Source of the DNA: Nemertoderma westbladi
Lineage: Eukaryota > Xenacoelomorpha > Nemertodermatida > Nemertodermatidae
DNA: 41,987 nucleotides
Direction: 5' to 3'
NCBI GenBank assembly: GCA_032718475.1
Contig: JAUCBJ010005811.1
Span: 1-41,987 of the forward strand
Part shown: positions 10,846 through 22,258 of the stretch, one piece after another
Layout: every line of letters begins with the position of its first letter
Numbering within the stretch: position 1 is the first letter of the stretch
Notes under the pieces: model-generated
Database searches by the model: none
The model's input: only the letters and a program-made list of their open reading frames with translations
Told to the model about the DNA's origin: nothing
Translations under genes and position numbers: made by a program

Positions 10846-11000
10846 TATTCCAATTGCCTCCTTCCCCGTTGTGTGATAGTATGGCAGGACATTGATTTGT
10901 CTGCCAGTCACATGCGGGACCATTACAACCCGTAATCACAAGCCAACCATAGTCTGCTTCACAACCATCGTATCCTCCATTAATAAACCAATTACGTCTC
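10846..11000 (-). CDS. Cys/Trp-rich secreted-type domain, downstream exon
   Basis: The exon starts after a good acceptor (TTCTATTTAG|GAGACG, reading the minus strand) and ends at a probable donor (TGGAATA|GTAAGA). It encodes NWFINGGYDGCEADYGWLV and, further on, a CDW...CPAIL segment. The spaced Cys and Trp residues look like an extracellular domain found in many uncharacterised marine invertebrate proteins; I cannot name it. Phase fits exactly with the exon at 24490-24689: two bases left there plus one here complete a Gly codon. If the donor is real, at least one more exon lies further left; I could not find it. Without splicing the frame stops at 10835. Confidence 0.65.
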
Positions 11001-11214
11001 CTAAATAGAATTGAATACAATAGATAAAAGCCTTTGATCAAACTTTGTGGAAATTATTTCAAAGTAACAGTTAACATCGGAGGTACAGAGCATGTGGAGC
11101 ATTACACACACAGAGAGAGCTTACGCTTGATTTGCGTAAGCACTAATGTTAAAGTGCTCACTGAAACAACAATGCGGCACGTATATACAGGTTTTAGTCG
11201 GATATTGTAAAATT

Positions 11215-11366
11215 TTGCTTGGTAGTCGATTACTTTCGCTAAGAAAGATTTTCTTAGCGGAGATGGTGTATTCATAGTGGGCCCTTTTCATTACGTGGAG
11301 CGGATGTGGGCCTATTTTATCACCACCAAAACTAGTCTTTAAAATTAACCTGAAATTTTGCATGCA
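11215..11366 (-). repeat. Dispersed repeat, copy 2 (inverted relative to copy at 1.1 kb)
   Basis: This is the reverse complement of the block at about 1056-1206, with the shared landmarks CCCACTATGAATA and TCTTTCTTAGCGAAAGTA. The copies lie 10 kb apart on opposite strands. Confidence 0.7.
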
Positions 11367-11455
11367 CTTTATTTTTTATTTATTTCGCATCACCCATCCT
11401 TGGCACACCTGCGAGCTAGGTTGTACCAAGGCATGTGGCGTCTCTATTTAGATGA

Positions 11456-11795
11456 TCACCCCTCCTCACTCAATTTTAAATTGGGTACCGTTGAATCCGA
11501 TCCGCCGGCCCCCAATTTCGATAGTTGAAGATTTCTAAATGCCAACTTGACAGAAACTTCACCACAGATTGGCAGTTTACAAATAACCTGTATGGCAGAT
11601 TGTGAATTTGGATATATTAGCATGTTGGAGTGTTTGGCAAAAGAGTGTGAAACTAAATTACCTGTAGCTCCAGAATGAGTAACAACTTTACAAGGAAAAT
11701 TCTTATAAAAGTAATGTAAATGAGGGGACATCATACACTGAACCGCATTAATATTAATACTAGGTAGTGTTGACTCAACCTGGTTAATATTGTAT
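11456..11795 (-). pseudogene. Gypsy-type retropepsin remnant (downstream half of split element)
   Basis: The minus-strand frame runs from the LINE insertion edge through FPCKVVTHSGATGNLVSHSF, which has the shape of a Ty3/Gypsy aspartic protease active-site region. The catalytic Asp that normally precedes SGAT is His here. Downstream, ICGEVSVKLAF fits the second strand region of retropepsins. The frame ends at 11456-11458. RT, RNase H and integrase are missing. Upstream sequence resumes at 15582-15755 on the other side of the LINE. Confidence 0.6.
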
Positions 11796-11804
11796 GTGCT
11801 GGTG

Positions 11805-14800
11805 CTTGTGAAGGTCAGGTCAGGTATTCTAGGTCATTGATCAAGAAAACTTGCCACCTCCATGCAGCATAAAGGAGGTGCCACCTGTAGCTGCATAAAC
11901 CCTCTTACTAGGGCAAATCTGGTCCTGTAACTAGGACCCCCTTCGTTCTGGGATAAGGACGCCCTTGGTCCTGGATTAAGGACCCATATACTTGGCTGCA
12001 GGGGTATATGGCCTGACCAGGAAGATGGTGATCTACCAATGGCTGGTCAGGAGTAGAGTGTTCTCATGTCCACTCTGAGAGCACTTCACTGCGACCCGCA
12101 CCTGGCAGCAAGGGTACATGGCATGACCCAGCAGATGAGCTGCAACAGCCAATAGTGGGTCATGTGCGCCAGAGTAGATATGGGTGATGGGCCTCATATC
12201 TGACTCCATTGCGACACCCACCCTGTGGAATGGCAAACCAGGGTGTGGTATTTGCCCCGAGAGCTGACTCGGCAAAAAAGCACCCCCCAACCCCCACTAT
12301 GGATTACATTAGCAATGCGGAGGTCCGGCCACTAGAGGCCAGTGGAATTACCAGACATAATCGGCCTCACAGGCATCAGTTAACTCCTGACCGGCTGCCT
12401 GTCTCACCACCTACTGGAGAGAGAGCAGCCAACAATTCTTTGAGTCCCTTTCCTGATGACCTTTCTGGCCCAAACCCTGGGTCACCAGGGAGGCCAGATT
12501 GTGATGGGGAGAGGGATTCTGGAGTTGGAGGCTACTCTCATGTTCCACCCGACCAACAAAGCCATTGGTGAATCTGAGGCAAGTCACTAAACTAGCCTCA
12601 GTAATCACCCTAACACTCGGGTCCCCAATGCGACAAGGTGAGCTGACTGCCTTGGCAGATAAGCTTTCTCTTAGCGCAGTGGGTGTTCAAGAGCACCGAA
12701 TGCAGACTGGACAGACTGATGAGGTTCTGATTAAGGACATGGGGGGTGGTTGGCGACTCGCCCTCACGTCAGCAGATGATAGAGCCAATGGTGGAATTGG
12801 TCTATTGATGAATCCAACTGCACATACAGCATTGGACAAAATAGACCAAATCTCTAACCGCATCATCCGTTGCCACTTCTCAGGTTCTGGAAGACTGGCT
12901 AAGAAGTTTTCCTAAGGTGGTTCTGATTGTGTGCTACTCTCCAACTAGTGTTGCCCCTGTAGAGGAGGTGGAAAATTTCTACCACAATCTACAAGCAGCA
13001 ACTGATGGAGTGGATCAGCATGCATTCTTAACATTCTTGGGAGACTTTAATGCATGTCTGCATCAATCACCTACATCGCCCTGGGTCTATAGCAATAGTG
13101 TTAACCGAAATTCTGTCCATCTTCAGGATTTTATCTCTGGAAATTGATTGTTTTCGGCTGGAACCCAGTTCAAGAAGCGAACTGGAAAACTATGGACTCA
13201 TAGTGGACCCAGTGGTCACAAGTCCCAGATAGACCATATTCTGTTTTGTAGGAAATACAGGAGCTCTATACAAGACTGTAATGCATTTACACTTCGACCC
13301 TTCTCCAGTGATCATCGCCTTATTGTGGCCAAGGTAAGACTTAGTCTGCGTGCTAGCAGAGCAACGAAATCTGCCTTGCTGCGGCGTGACTGGTTCTCTC
13401 TGTTGCAACAGCCAAGTGTGAGATCCAGCTTCACACTACAGCTGAGCAACAGGTATGAGGCTCTTGCCTCTGAGGCGGCAGATCACTGTGAGGGCTATAC
13501 TGCCTTTACAGAAGCAGTTAAGTTAGCAGCTGCAGAAACAGTTCCTGTATACCCTCGAAACAGGAAAAGGGCCCCGTGGACTGACAACAAAATTCAGAAG
13601 TGCCGAAATGACCTTCATAAGGCGCAGAAAGAGTCCCGACTCAAACAGACTACAGCGGCCAAGAATGCAGTTAAGGCTGCATCTAGGTCCCTGAACAGGC
13701 AGTACTCTGTTAATCTACAGGAGCTAATAAACCAACAGGTTGATGCCATCAATGATGCTGACAACAGCAGGCAATCATCCCAGGCATGGAAATCGATCAA
13801 TTTGCTTACTGGGCGGAAAAGCGAACCAACCACCAAGGTTAAGGCTGAATCACCAGCCGATCGCCTCAATGGTTGGAAAGCCCACTTTGAAAAGCTCCTC
13901 AATAATGACAGGGTATTGCCTGATAACTTTATAGAAGTAAAAGTGTCTGAGTCTGTACTCCCAGATATTCCAATTGGCGATATCTCCTTTGCAGAAGTGA
14001 AGGCTGCTGCAAAGAGCATTAAGACCAATCATGCCAGTGGAGTAGATGGTGTTCCCCCTGAGGTCTTTAAAATACCTTAGTGTTTAAAGCTCATCTATCC
14101 CATCATAGTAGACATGTACCGAACAACAGGAGTCCCACAAGAAATGAAAACAAATAAGTTGGTGCCAGTTCCCAAGAAGGGCAACCTAACACTCTATGGT
14201 TCTTTTCAGGGAATCTCATTGATCTCGATTGCTGCAAAGCTATACAATAGGATTCTATTAAATCGCATTAGGGATCCCATTGAGAGACTGCTCCGTGGAA
14301 ATCAGAATGGGTTCCATAAAGGTCGTGGGACCATGGAGCCCATTTTGGCACTTAGAAGGATAATTGAAGAATTATCAAAAAAGAAAGACAGGCATCTGGC
14401 TGTTATCTTTGTTGACTTTTTCAAGGCCTTTGAATCAGTCTCTCGCTTACGTATGTTCAGCATACTTTCATTATATGGGATTCCTGATGAAATTATTGCA
14501 GCAATCAGATCAGTATACGATGGTTCAACAACATTTGTGTCTACTGTTGACGGTGAACCAGAACCATTTGAAGTGTTATGGGACGTCCTCCAAGGAGACA
14601 CACTTGCACCATTCTTGTTCATTATTGTGGTTGACTATGTTCTACGCATGTCCTTAGATCATCATAATGATGATGGGGTGATGATAACTCCACCTACTGG
14701 CTCCAGAAGTCGAAGAAATCCTGCCAAGTACCTAACTGATCTAGACTTTGCTGATGACTTAGGAGTACTCTCACAATCAACCAACGGCTCCTCAGCTCAT

Positions 14801-15572
14801 TAGAACATGCTGCTTCTAGTGTTGGTCTTTTTATTAACTCCAGCTTTTCATCAACTTAAATTCTGACAGTTAACTTTGAAAGTCCTCAGCAAGTCTCTGA
14901 TCGGATGAGCATAAGCTCAAAGGATGGCATGCTTGAGCATGTGGACGACTTCTGTTACCTGAGATCATGGATCCGGAAGTCAGGTGAGGACCTTCGAATA
15001 CGTAAGGGAGAGGCATGGGCAGCCTTGAATAGGCTTTCCAGGATTTGGAAGTCACCGAGAATTAATCGGAAACTTAAGGTCCAATTATTTAGAGCAGCAG
15101 TAGTTCCAGTACTCCTCTGCGGGAGTCCATGCTGGGCTCTAACTGCTGAGGACACCAAATCTCTGGATGGCACATTCACAAGAATGCTACGCCGGGTTCA
15201 TTGTGTCAAGTACAATGCACACATCTCCAACCAGACACTATATAACATTGGAGGTGACTCATTGGTTCCCCCAAGCTTGACACTAGAACAAAATCGCCTC
15301 CGATTTGCAGGACATTGCTGTCGCCGTGAGGACCAGCCAGGGCATAATCTTGTGCTTTGGCAGCCTCATGGAGTGAATAAGCATGGTGGACAGCCCATGA
15401 CTTTCTTGAGACGCATCTTAAAGGACACTGGCCTTGAAGATGCGGATGATCTAGCAAATGTCATGGGTGATAGGGAGTTGTGGCGGTGCAATTTTGTTGA
15501 CAAGCCGGCACAGCATTCTTAAAAATGCAGCTGCAATGCAGCATGCCGATCCTAGTAGTAGTAGTAGTAGTA
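11805..15572 (+). mobile_element. RTE-like non-LTR retrotransposon (LINE), near full length, inactive
   Basis: A plus-strand LINE with a GC-richer 5' region (about 11805-12560), endonuclease, reverse transcriptase and C-terminal domain, ending in a (TAG)n microsatellite tail at 15553-15573. A 9-bp direct repeat GTGCTGGTG (11796-11804 and 15573-15581) is a likely target-site duplication. The clade is judged from protein style only: RTE-like is most likely, but other clades with the same gene order are not excluded. Confidence 0.75.
12209..15522 (+). pseudogene. LINE ORF: endonuclease and reverse transcriptase, broken
   Basis: Domains in order: an N-terminal Pro-rich segment (12209-12571); APE-type endonuclease with GVQEHR (12565-12915), LGDFNA (12917-13147), QIDHI and SSDHRLI (13148-13350); a linker; reverse transcriptase with motif A FVDFFKAFESV, motif B LQGDTLAPFLF and motif C FADDL (13990-14803); and a C-terminal region with LRFAGHC and MGDRELWR (14905-15522). 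It is broken by a frame change near 12570, a stop plus frame change at 12913, TGA at 13145, TAG at 14078 and a frame change between 14790 and 14905. All four endonuclease catalytic motifs and the RT aspartates remain readable, so decay is moderate. Confidence 0.85.
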
Positions 15573-15581
15573 GTGCTGGTG

Positions 15582-15755
15582 AAAGAGAGAAAGGTGGTAG
15601 TGCTTGAAAAGTGGTGAAAGAAAGAAAGGTGTTAGTGCTTGTGAAATAACTGTTTGTGAAGGATCAGGATCATCTGATGCTCCTGCTGTTGGCATGGAAC
15701 ACCCCAGTGGATCATCTATATCATCTAAATGAGATACTGTAAGTGTTCTTGCCAT
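15582..15755 (-). pseudogene. Gypsy gag-like remnant (upstream half of split element)
   Basis: The minus-strand frame begins MARTLTVSHLDDIDD and runs toward the LINE insertion point. The flank TTCACAAGCACYA recurs on both sides of the LINE. On the far side the reading continues into the retropepsin remnant. I interpret this as the region just before a Gypsy protease; no Gag motif is visible to confirm it. Confidence 0.4.
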
Positions 15756-15901
15756 AGCAACTTTATCAACTTTTGGTATATACCAGCAAGAAGAAACATC
15801 ATGGCCTTGGAAAGGTTATTGTGCCGACTTAAATAAAACACAGGTTTTATTTGATCTTGAATTGGCTGATATGCTGGGCCATTGTTTGGAGCAGAATTTC
15901 G

Positions 15902-16130
15902 AATCTAATAGTTACTAATAGTTTCATAATATTTCCTAATAATCTAATAGTTGCTAATAGTTTCCTAGTATTTCCTAATAATCTAATAGTTACTAATAGT
16001 TTTCTAATATTTCCTAATAATCTAATAGTTGCTAATAGTTTCATAGTATTTCCTAATAATCTAATAGTTACTAATAGTTTCCTAATATTTCCTAATAATC
16101 TAATAGTTACTAAAAGTTTCCTAGCATTAT
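15902..16130. repeat. 39-bp tandem repeat, ~6 copies
   Basis: AATCTAATAGTTACTAATAG plus TTTCATAATATTTCCTAAT repeats at 15902, 15941, 15980, 16019, 16058 and 16097. Adjacent units alternate TTACT and TTGCT. The ORFs on both strands here are by-products of a 39-bp (13-codon) period. A separate ~45-bp duplication follows at 16114-16195, marked by AAGTTTCCTAGCATTATA. Confidence 0.9.
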
Positions 16131-16299
16131 ATATACATATATACATGTTTCAAGTATACAAGTTTCCTAGCATTATATATACATATATACATTATATATA
16201 GACATTATTTCTGTATTAGGATCAGTATATTGCAGTTACCGGTACAATTACTACCGGTACTACTGTACTGTAATGCTGTAATGATGGTGAAATAACAAA

Positions 16300-18846
16300 A
16301 TGACTTTCAAATGCTGTGTATTTGGCTGTTCGTCTAATTATGATACCGCGTTGGAAACAACAAGAGTGTTCAGCTTTCCGGCTGATCTCCACGAACGACA
16401 CCGATGGGTAACCTGGATCCCAAACAAAGACTTTGTGTATACAAAGAGTAAAAGAGTTTGCGAAAACCATTGGCCTGTTGGCTATCCTACTAAGATTGTG
16501 AGAGGAGGTTCGATGGTACCAGCGGTTCCACCGTCAGTTCTTCCTTCTATCATTCCTCCATCTTGCATTCCCACTCCATCGCCGCCAGAACGCACTTCCG
16601 TCCGAGCTGCACTACCATCTCTCCGAAATATTGAGGAGGATCAACTTGAGACGTTTATGGAGCTGAATGCTATTTATTTTGGCGATATTTCTCGAAAGAT
16701 CTCGGAGGAATTTGTGCCATTGCAATGCGGTTCACCTTTTGAGCTTCCTATATCATGTCATGAGACACCGAACATGCCAAAAGAAATAGAATTAAGATCT
16801 GCGGTTAGAAATGGTGCTTTGTATAGTTTTACGATTTTCGTTTCACCAGGTGAAGCTACGCCAACAGGCAGCGAAAAACTGAACACTCAATGTTTCCATG
16901 AATTACTCGAGGTTTCAATTCCCTAAAATATTAGAGAAAAAACAATAGCTCGGTGGTCACAATTGGTCAACATTATTCAGTTTATGAAGAACTTTACTCC
17001 TCGAGGAAAACTAAATAAACAATGCTCCTTTATAGCCAGGCAGGTTCACAATATAAATAAGCCCCTTCATGATCCATTTACCTCTGAAGATCTTATTTTT
17101 GCGCTGTTATTATACTCAAAATCGCGATCTGCATACCGCGATTTACTAGAACACCGGAGCCTTCCGTCAATTCGAAGTTTACAAAGATACACAAGTCTGG
17201 CTAATAGTGTAGATGATACAGCGTTTCTAAGCTCGCAAGTTACTAAACTGGATGATAAACCTAGAGATTGCATAATAATGGCGGATGAGGTTTATATAAA
17301 GCATGGCATTCAGAATTCTGGAGGAACTATATATGGATTAGCTACAAATGTTTCTGGGTCTACAGCTAATGCAAGCACAATGCTCGCAATTATGTTTTCA
17401 TTCTACTATTCTTCTAATAAGTTTGTATATAAGATTTATCCAGTGGCGAAACTTAGCCATGATTTTCAGTTACAGAAATTAAAAGCTGTTTGCTACGACC
17501 TTAAAAATACTGGTGCTTCTCCATTGGTTGTTATAATGGACAATAACAATGTTAATAGTAAATGTTATTCAGAGATTGCTACTGATAAGAGTAAATAAAA
17601 CTTATATTGGTGTTTTTGGTGGAGAATCTTTATTTCTTCTTAATGATACAGTGCATATACTTAAATCACTTATGAATAACTGGTATACAGAAAAGATTAG
17701 AGAATTGGTGTATAAGCTACCAAGTGAGGATGTAGTACGGATCGCTAAGTGGAATCTAATTATCTCATTGCATAGTGAAGATGTTGGCGTGGTAAAGCTA
17801 CTAAGCAGTAAACCCCCGGCCGGTAGAGAGGCAAGACGTGGACTTAGTTGTACAGATATTTTCATATAAAACAGCAGCTGCTCTTCGCATTAAATTCGGT
17901 GATGATGCTGAGGATACTGCTTTGTTCATTGAGTTCGTTATTAAGTGGTGGCTTGTTGTAAATAACAAGTATGTTGACTCAGATGTTCGTTATAAAGACA
18001 TCCATCAGGCTGCAATAACTTCAACTGATGATTGGCAGATTAAATTTCTCAAAGAAGACGTTGCGCAGTTTGCTCAATTTCTCAAAGCACCACGCCCATA
18101 TAATAGACAGAAAAAACTTACCCAGCCAACAGCTAGGGCATTGTGTAATACCTCAATTGGGTTGGCCTTCTTATCAGAACAAATGCTACAGCGCGGCGCT
18201 GAATTCGTGCTTTTAGGAAAGTTTCAATCCGATCCTTTGGAGAATAAATTTGGCCAATACAGACAATCAGCTGGAGGGACTTATTTAATCACAGCCCGGG
18301 ATGTGATGCAACGGTTTGGCATTGATAAGGCTTGTAAATATATTGCGACATGTCCACATATGTCACAGTTGACTAGTCGTCACCAATGTTAAAAGTGTAA
18401 CATCTTTCTTGAACTCGATGTAGATTGTATAATCGGATCCGAAAGTGATGTTAGTGGGGGAACTCGTCAAGGGTTGGTGTATATTGCCGGCTATATAGCT
18501 AAGAAGATACCTGATTTGACAGTATGGAAGAGTTCAAGGGTCATGGTGATCTTATTCGCCAATTAAATCGTGGTGGCTTAGAGGAGCCAACTGACTGCCT
18601 GGTTTACCTACCGATATATTGTTACATATCGTTTATAATGCAGCAAAGTGTAAAATAGGATATGTAAAATATTTTGAAGAACTGAACAATTGGTGCCAGT
18701 TGATTCCAGATCAATATAATAGTCAATGTTCAAGCATTTTGGCCAACGTTTTTCTTAACAATTGGAGCCATAAGCGAACTGAAGAGATTAAAAGTGCCAA
18801 CAAGGAGCACTTACTTAAAGTAGCAAAACTTTCCTCATCAATCTGA
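16300..18846 (+). pseudogene. THAP / P-element-type transposase, broken
   Basis: The N terminus is a THAP zinc finger (about residues 1-75): Cys pair in CCVFGC, conserved Trp (RHRWVTW), then VCENHW, followed by an AVPPSVLP segment like the AVPTIF box. Downstream, P-element-type blocks include FALLLYSKSRSAYRDLLEHR, IIMADEVYIK (RNase-H-like Asp), FLLNDTVHILKSLMNNWY, and LGKFQSDPLENKFGQYRQ with a GGTYLIT tail. A THAP finger plus this core is the THAP9/P-element family, which cuts and pastes DNA. It is dead: TAA at 16924, frame changes near 17595 and 17850, a stop at 18390, then decayed pieces (YIAGYIAKK near 18485; last frame 18619-18846). I found no convincing terminal inverted repeats. Confidence 0.85.
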
Positions 18847-18849
18847 TTG

Positions 18850-19835
18850 TTTTTTAATGTAATTTAATTAAATTCATTTTTTTGAATTAATTAATTGAAT
18901 GTAATTCAATTTTGTGTAAATATTTAATATTAAATGAGTATAATATCTCAGTAAAATAATTTCTCATAAATATCTCAGTTATTAATAAATATATTTTATT
19001 AAATAATAAATTACTATTTATTATTAAATTGTGCAAAATAATTCACCAGTTTACCAAACTACAACTGAATATATATCAATAAACAAAGCTATTTCTTAAT
19101 AAAGCAAAATATTAATTCCTCAAAAACCAGTGGTTCTAAGTTTGATAGTCAACCTACGCTAATTCTGTTGCATGGGTCGTTGTCATGGCCTGTTATCTAG
19201 TAGGCTATGATTTGAAGCCATAATAAGAGTTTATTGGTTTAGGTGTTTAAGTTTTGTAATATATGGTGATGGCGGAATCAACAAAGGGCTAACACGCCTA
19301 AAACTGACAGTAGTTTATAGAACGATTTATTTCATTAATTTATTTTATCATTCAATTTATACTAACTGTTGTTCGAAATAGGATAAAAATAACTTTTGGG
19401 ATATTATCTCTATAATCGGCGGGTCAGTACAAAACAAAGACCCGATTATAAAGACCTGCATAATCTTGTGACATGTGTTAACTTTCGTTTATTGTTTTGG
19501 TTCCCCCAACACGACTCTGTAACCTGCTACTTTAAATGACAATGGGACGTAACGCTCTTTGGGACCTAACGTGGCTTTACCTCTTTGTTTTGGTACAGTG
19601 GGTCTTTGGCCTTTGTTTTTTACTCACCCACAATCGTCTTGCTGTATTACATCTGAATTGAGATTGATATGCCGGCTTACGAAAGGAATTGTGCTGCCAC
19701 CATATAATCCACAATCAGCATGCTGTATGCAATAGTAATAAAGCTGCATTAAGAAAGTTGTGCTGGCTTAACAAAATTGCGCCACCACAACTCATCTTCA
19801 CACCGCATCTTCAAGGCCAGTGACCTTTAATTTCC
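18850..19835. other. Gene-free AT-rich stretch
   Basis: No gene is seen. About 18850-19130 is very AT-rich (TTAAT/TAAAT words), probably the 3' flank of the dead P element. An imperfect inverted repeat around 19411-19460 (TATAATCGGCGGGTC against GACCCGATTATA) could fold with a 3-base bulge. The rest is unremarkable. Confidence 0.5.
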
Positions 19836-20245
19836 TTTAATTTTCACACTCACAATCCTCCTCACTTCCACTATACAAATCACTATCTATTCTACCACTA
19901 GAAATGTTATATAAGCACCAAACAGCCCTACTTATGCACGACATCAACAGTAATATTATACATAATTCTAGTGCCATAGGCGAACTTTTCAAAAAAACTG
20001 CTTCTACCCATAGATACCTCACTCGTTCTGTAACACACGGTAACTACTACGTACCTACTGTCCGTCTAGACTCCTCGAAGCGATCTGTGAGATATCAAGG
20101 CCCATTGATTTGGAATGACATTCCGTCCGCTATTCGCGAACTCAAAAACAAAATTACGTTTTCGCATAAATATAGGAAATTGTTGCTTGAATAAATCTAA
20201 TTTTAATAAATAATATAAATATTAAATAAATTAGTAAATAAATAA
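19836..20245 (+). mobile_element. 5'-truncated LINE (CR1/L2/Jockey-like C terminus)
   Basis: A 96-codon frame (19904-20194) reads YLTRSVTHGNYYVPTVRLDS, later RYQGPLIWNDIPSAIRELKN. This is the characteristic C-terminal tail of CR1/L2/Jockey-type LINE ORF2. Everything upstream is missing, as after incomplete reverse transcription. An A/T-rich tail (AATAAATAATATAAAT) follows the stop. Confidence 0.75.
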
Positions 20246-20481
20246 ACAAATAATATTATTTTTTTCTTCACCTGTATGCGTCACCCACCCTTTTCACCAA
20301 TTAAAAAATAATAAACGTAAATAAAGAATAGACCTATTCCATTATAGCAGATAGTGCCTCCTGTATGCTAATCTTGTCATCAAAGTCAGGTACGGTAATT
20401 CAATATTGCAATATAATTAACTCAAAATTTGTTGAATGTGGTGTAAATTGTCTTCGGCTACTTGTATTCTTACTCGCTCCA

Positions 20482-20524
20482 CCCCCCCCCCCCCCCCTCC
20501 CCCCCCCCTTCCCCCCCCACCCAC
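20482..20524. repeat. C-rich homopolymer-like tract
   Basis: Runs of C broken by single T or A (CACCCCCCC through CCCACCCACCCC). Low complexity; the length is likely unreliable in any assembly. The ORFs crossing it are artefacts. Confidence 0.9.
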
Positions 20525-20699
20525 CCCACACTCGCCCAATCCTCCCTTCGATATCCCCCCTGGTCCTCTAGCTGCTTCAGCTGGACTATACTAGCTTTTG
20601 CTATTGCTCGGCTGTAGTAGCGCACTCTGCTACCGTTATTAATTATAATTGTATTAAATAGGAATAAAAAAAAATTGTGTAGTATGTGCAATTCGAGGT

Positions 20700-20880
20700 A
20701 CCAGGAGAAATAAATAAAGAATAATAAATAAATAAATAAATAAATTAAGATGCGTCTCAATATAGTAATGGTTTGTCCACCATGAGGTTGCAAAAGCACC
20801 CTGATTGTGCACAGGATGGTCCCCACAGTGAAAGCATTTTCCCTATGAAGCTGAGTCGGCTCCATTCTAATATAATCATA
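20700..20880 (-). mobile_element. Decayed C-terminal fragment of the RTE-like LINE
   Basis: On the minus strand, TTGAGACGCATCTTAA (about 20747-20762) is identical to a segment of the LINE at about 15410-15425. The flanking translation contains PHGGQTITILRRIL against HGGQPMTFLRRIL. Just after it comes a (TTTA)n tract, the likely 3' tail. Confidence 0.6.
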
Positions 20881-21237
20881 TTGAACAATTGAATAACATA
20901 ATCTATTAAATTATAGTCTATTGATTTATTATTATTGTTAATAATATGTGATGCTAACCATTGCATGTGTGTAACTTACACACAAAAATGTGTGTATAAA
21001 ATATGTTAATACTTTGAGGAATTGGTGAACGCACCCCCCAAAAAACAGTATGTGAGCTAAAGTGTGTAAATGTTAGTTCATTGGTTAATTTGGCAACAGA
21101 GTTTCTGTTAGCACTTTAATTAAAAAAACCTGCGTTAGCGTGCTGAGGAATCTGTAAACAGGGGTGTGTGTGTGTGTGTTACGAATAAAACAATTTTGGT
21201 GTATCGCCGTTATACTAGGTTTTGGTGATTTAACAAA

Positions 21238-21311
21238 ATAACAATACCGGGCGCTAGCTACTCGAATAAGCTAGTCGCACGCTTTAGGTGCAATACTTAC
21301 AAACTGACGTT
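21238..21311 (+). repeat. Hairpin-bearing repeat, copy 1
   Basis: AATACCGGGCGCTAGCTACT, then AAGCTAGTCGCACGCT and ACAAACTGACGTT. The same order occurs at 23124-23185. CTAGCTA and TAGCTAG can pair as a 7-bp stem, extendable by GCG/CGC. The two copies are direct repeats flanking 1.8 kb that holds a LINE fragment. Confidence 0.7.
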
Positions 21312-22258
21312 ACTTCTGGTATTCCATAAGCTCTTAGGATTTCAAGCATTTTACCTCTATGGATGGAGTCGAATGCCTTCTTGAAGTCCACAAAAAATTC
21401 TTTGACTTAATTCTTTCACTCCGTAGTGCAAGTATCTGAGCTATTGTTGATCTACTTGGTCGAAATCCGTTTTGGCTCTTATGCAGTAGTTTCTCTATGT
21501 GAGGCCTAATCCTATATAGAATCATTTTATTGTATATTTTGGCAGCTACCACAAGCAGACAGATCCCACGATAGTTTGTTGGTATGCCGAGGTCTCCTTT
21601 CTTGGGGAGAGGCTTTAGTTGACCTTTAGTCCAAATTGGTGGTGGCTTTTCCCCTTTTAACATCCGGTTGCAAACATTCAATAATGGTCTGTTTAGCACT
21701 CCGGTTTTCCATACCTCCGATGGGATTTCATCTAATCCACTCGCTTTATTATTGGACATGCTTTTAATGCTTCTTTGGAGTTCGGCAGGTGTGAAGTCCC
21801 CTGTTTCTATAGGTAGTGTCTTGTCATATATTTTCCTTGTAGGGCTGACCTCGATGTTTGGTGGCTTCCCAAGCAAGTTGCTGAAGTGATTTTTCCACTT
21901 CCCAACACGTTCTTCAGGACTATCGGCTTTGAGGCGCCCCTTTGCACAACATTTCCGACCAGATACCTCATTTACAGTTTGCCAGGTAAGTCTTGATTGT
22001 TGCTGTATGTGAGCAGTTGTAATTGCTTCAGTTTTATCCTGTATGTACTTTTCCTGGCTGATGTTGTAGGCCAATTTAAGATCGTCCTTAGCTTTCTCAA
22101 CCTTGTTAATGTTTTCGGTTGTTGGTTGTTCGGTTTTAACTTTGTAGGCTATCTTAAGATCTTCTCTCTTACAAGTAACCTCAGAGTTTTGCCATGGCAC
22201 ATACTGTTTTCGTTTGGGTTTCTGGGGGATATGCCTCTTAGCTGATTCCTTTGACTAT
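21311..22258 (-). pseudogene. LINE fragment: linker and start of reverse transcriptase
   Basis: The frame runs from PKRKQYVPWQNSEVTCKRED through KSMSNNKASGLDEIPSEVW (RT motif 0/1), KPLPKKGDLG, YRGICLL and QNGFRPSRSTIAQILALR. It then shifts frame, and motif A continues as FVDFKKAFDSI to RAYGIPE, where the element is cut off at the ACGTCAGTTTGT junction (about 21310). It is the same general LINE type as at 11.8-15.6 kb but a different lineage. Endonuclease and most of RT are absent. Confidence 0.8.

Noticed and set aside
16270-16300. ATGATGGTGAAATAACA resembling the Drosophila P-element terminal sequence
   Set aside because: The similarity is short and imperfect, sits directly at the THAP start codon, and I found no inverted partner downstream.
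20470-20571. Proline-rich ORF at the C tract
   Set aside because: It is produced by the homopolymer run.
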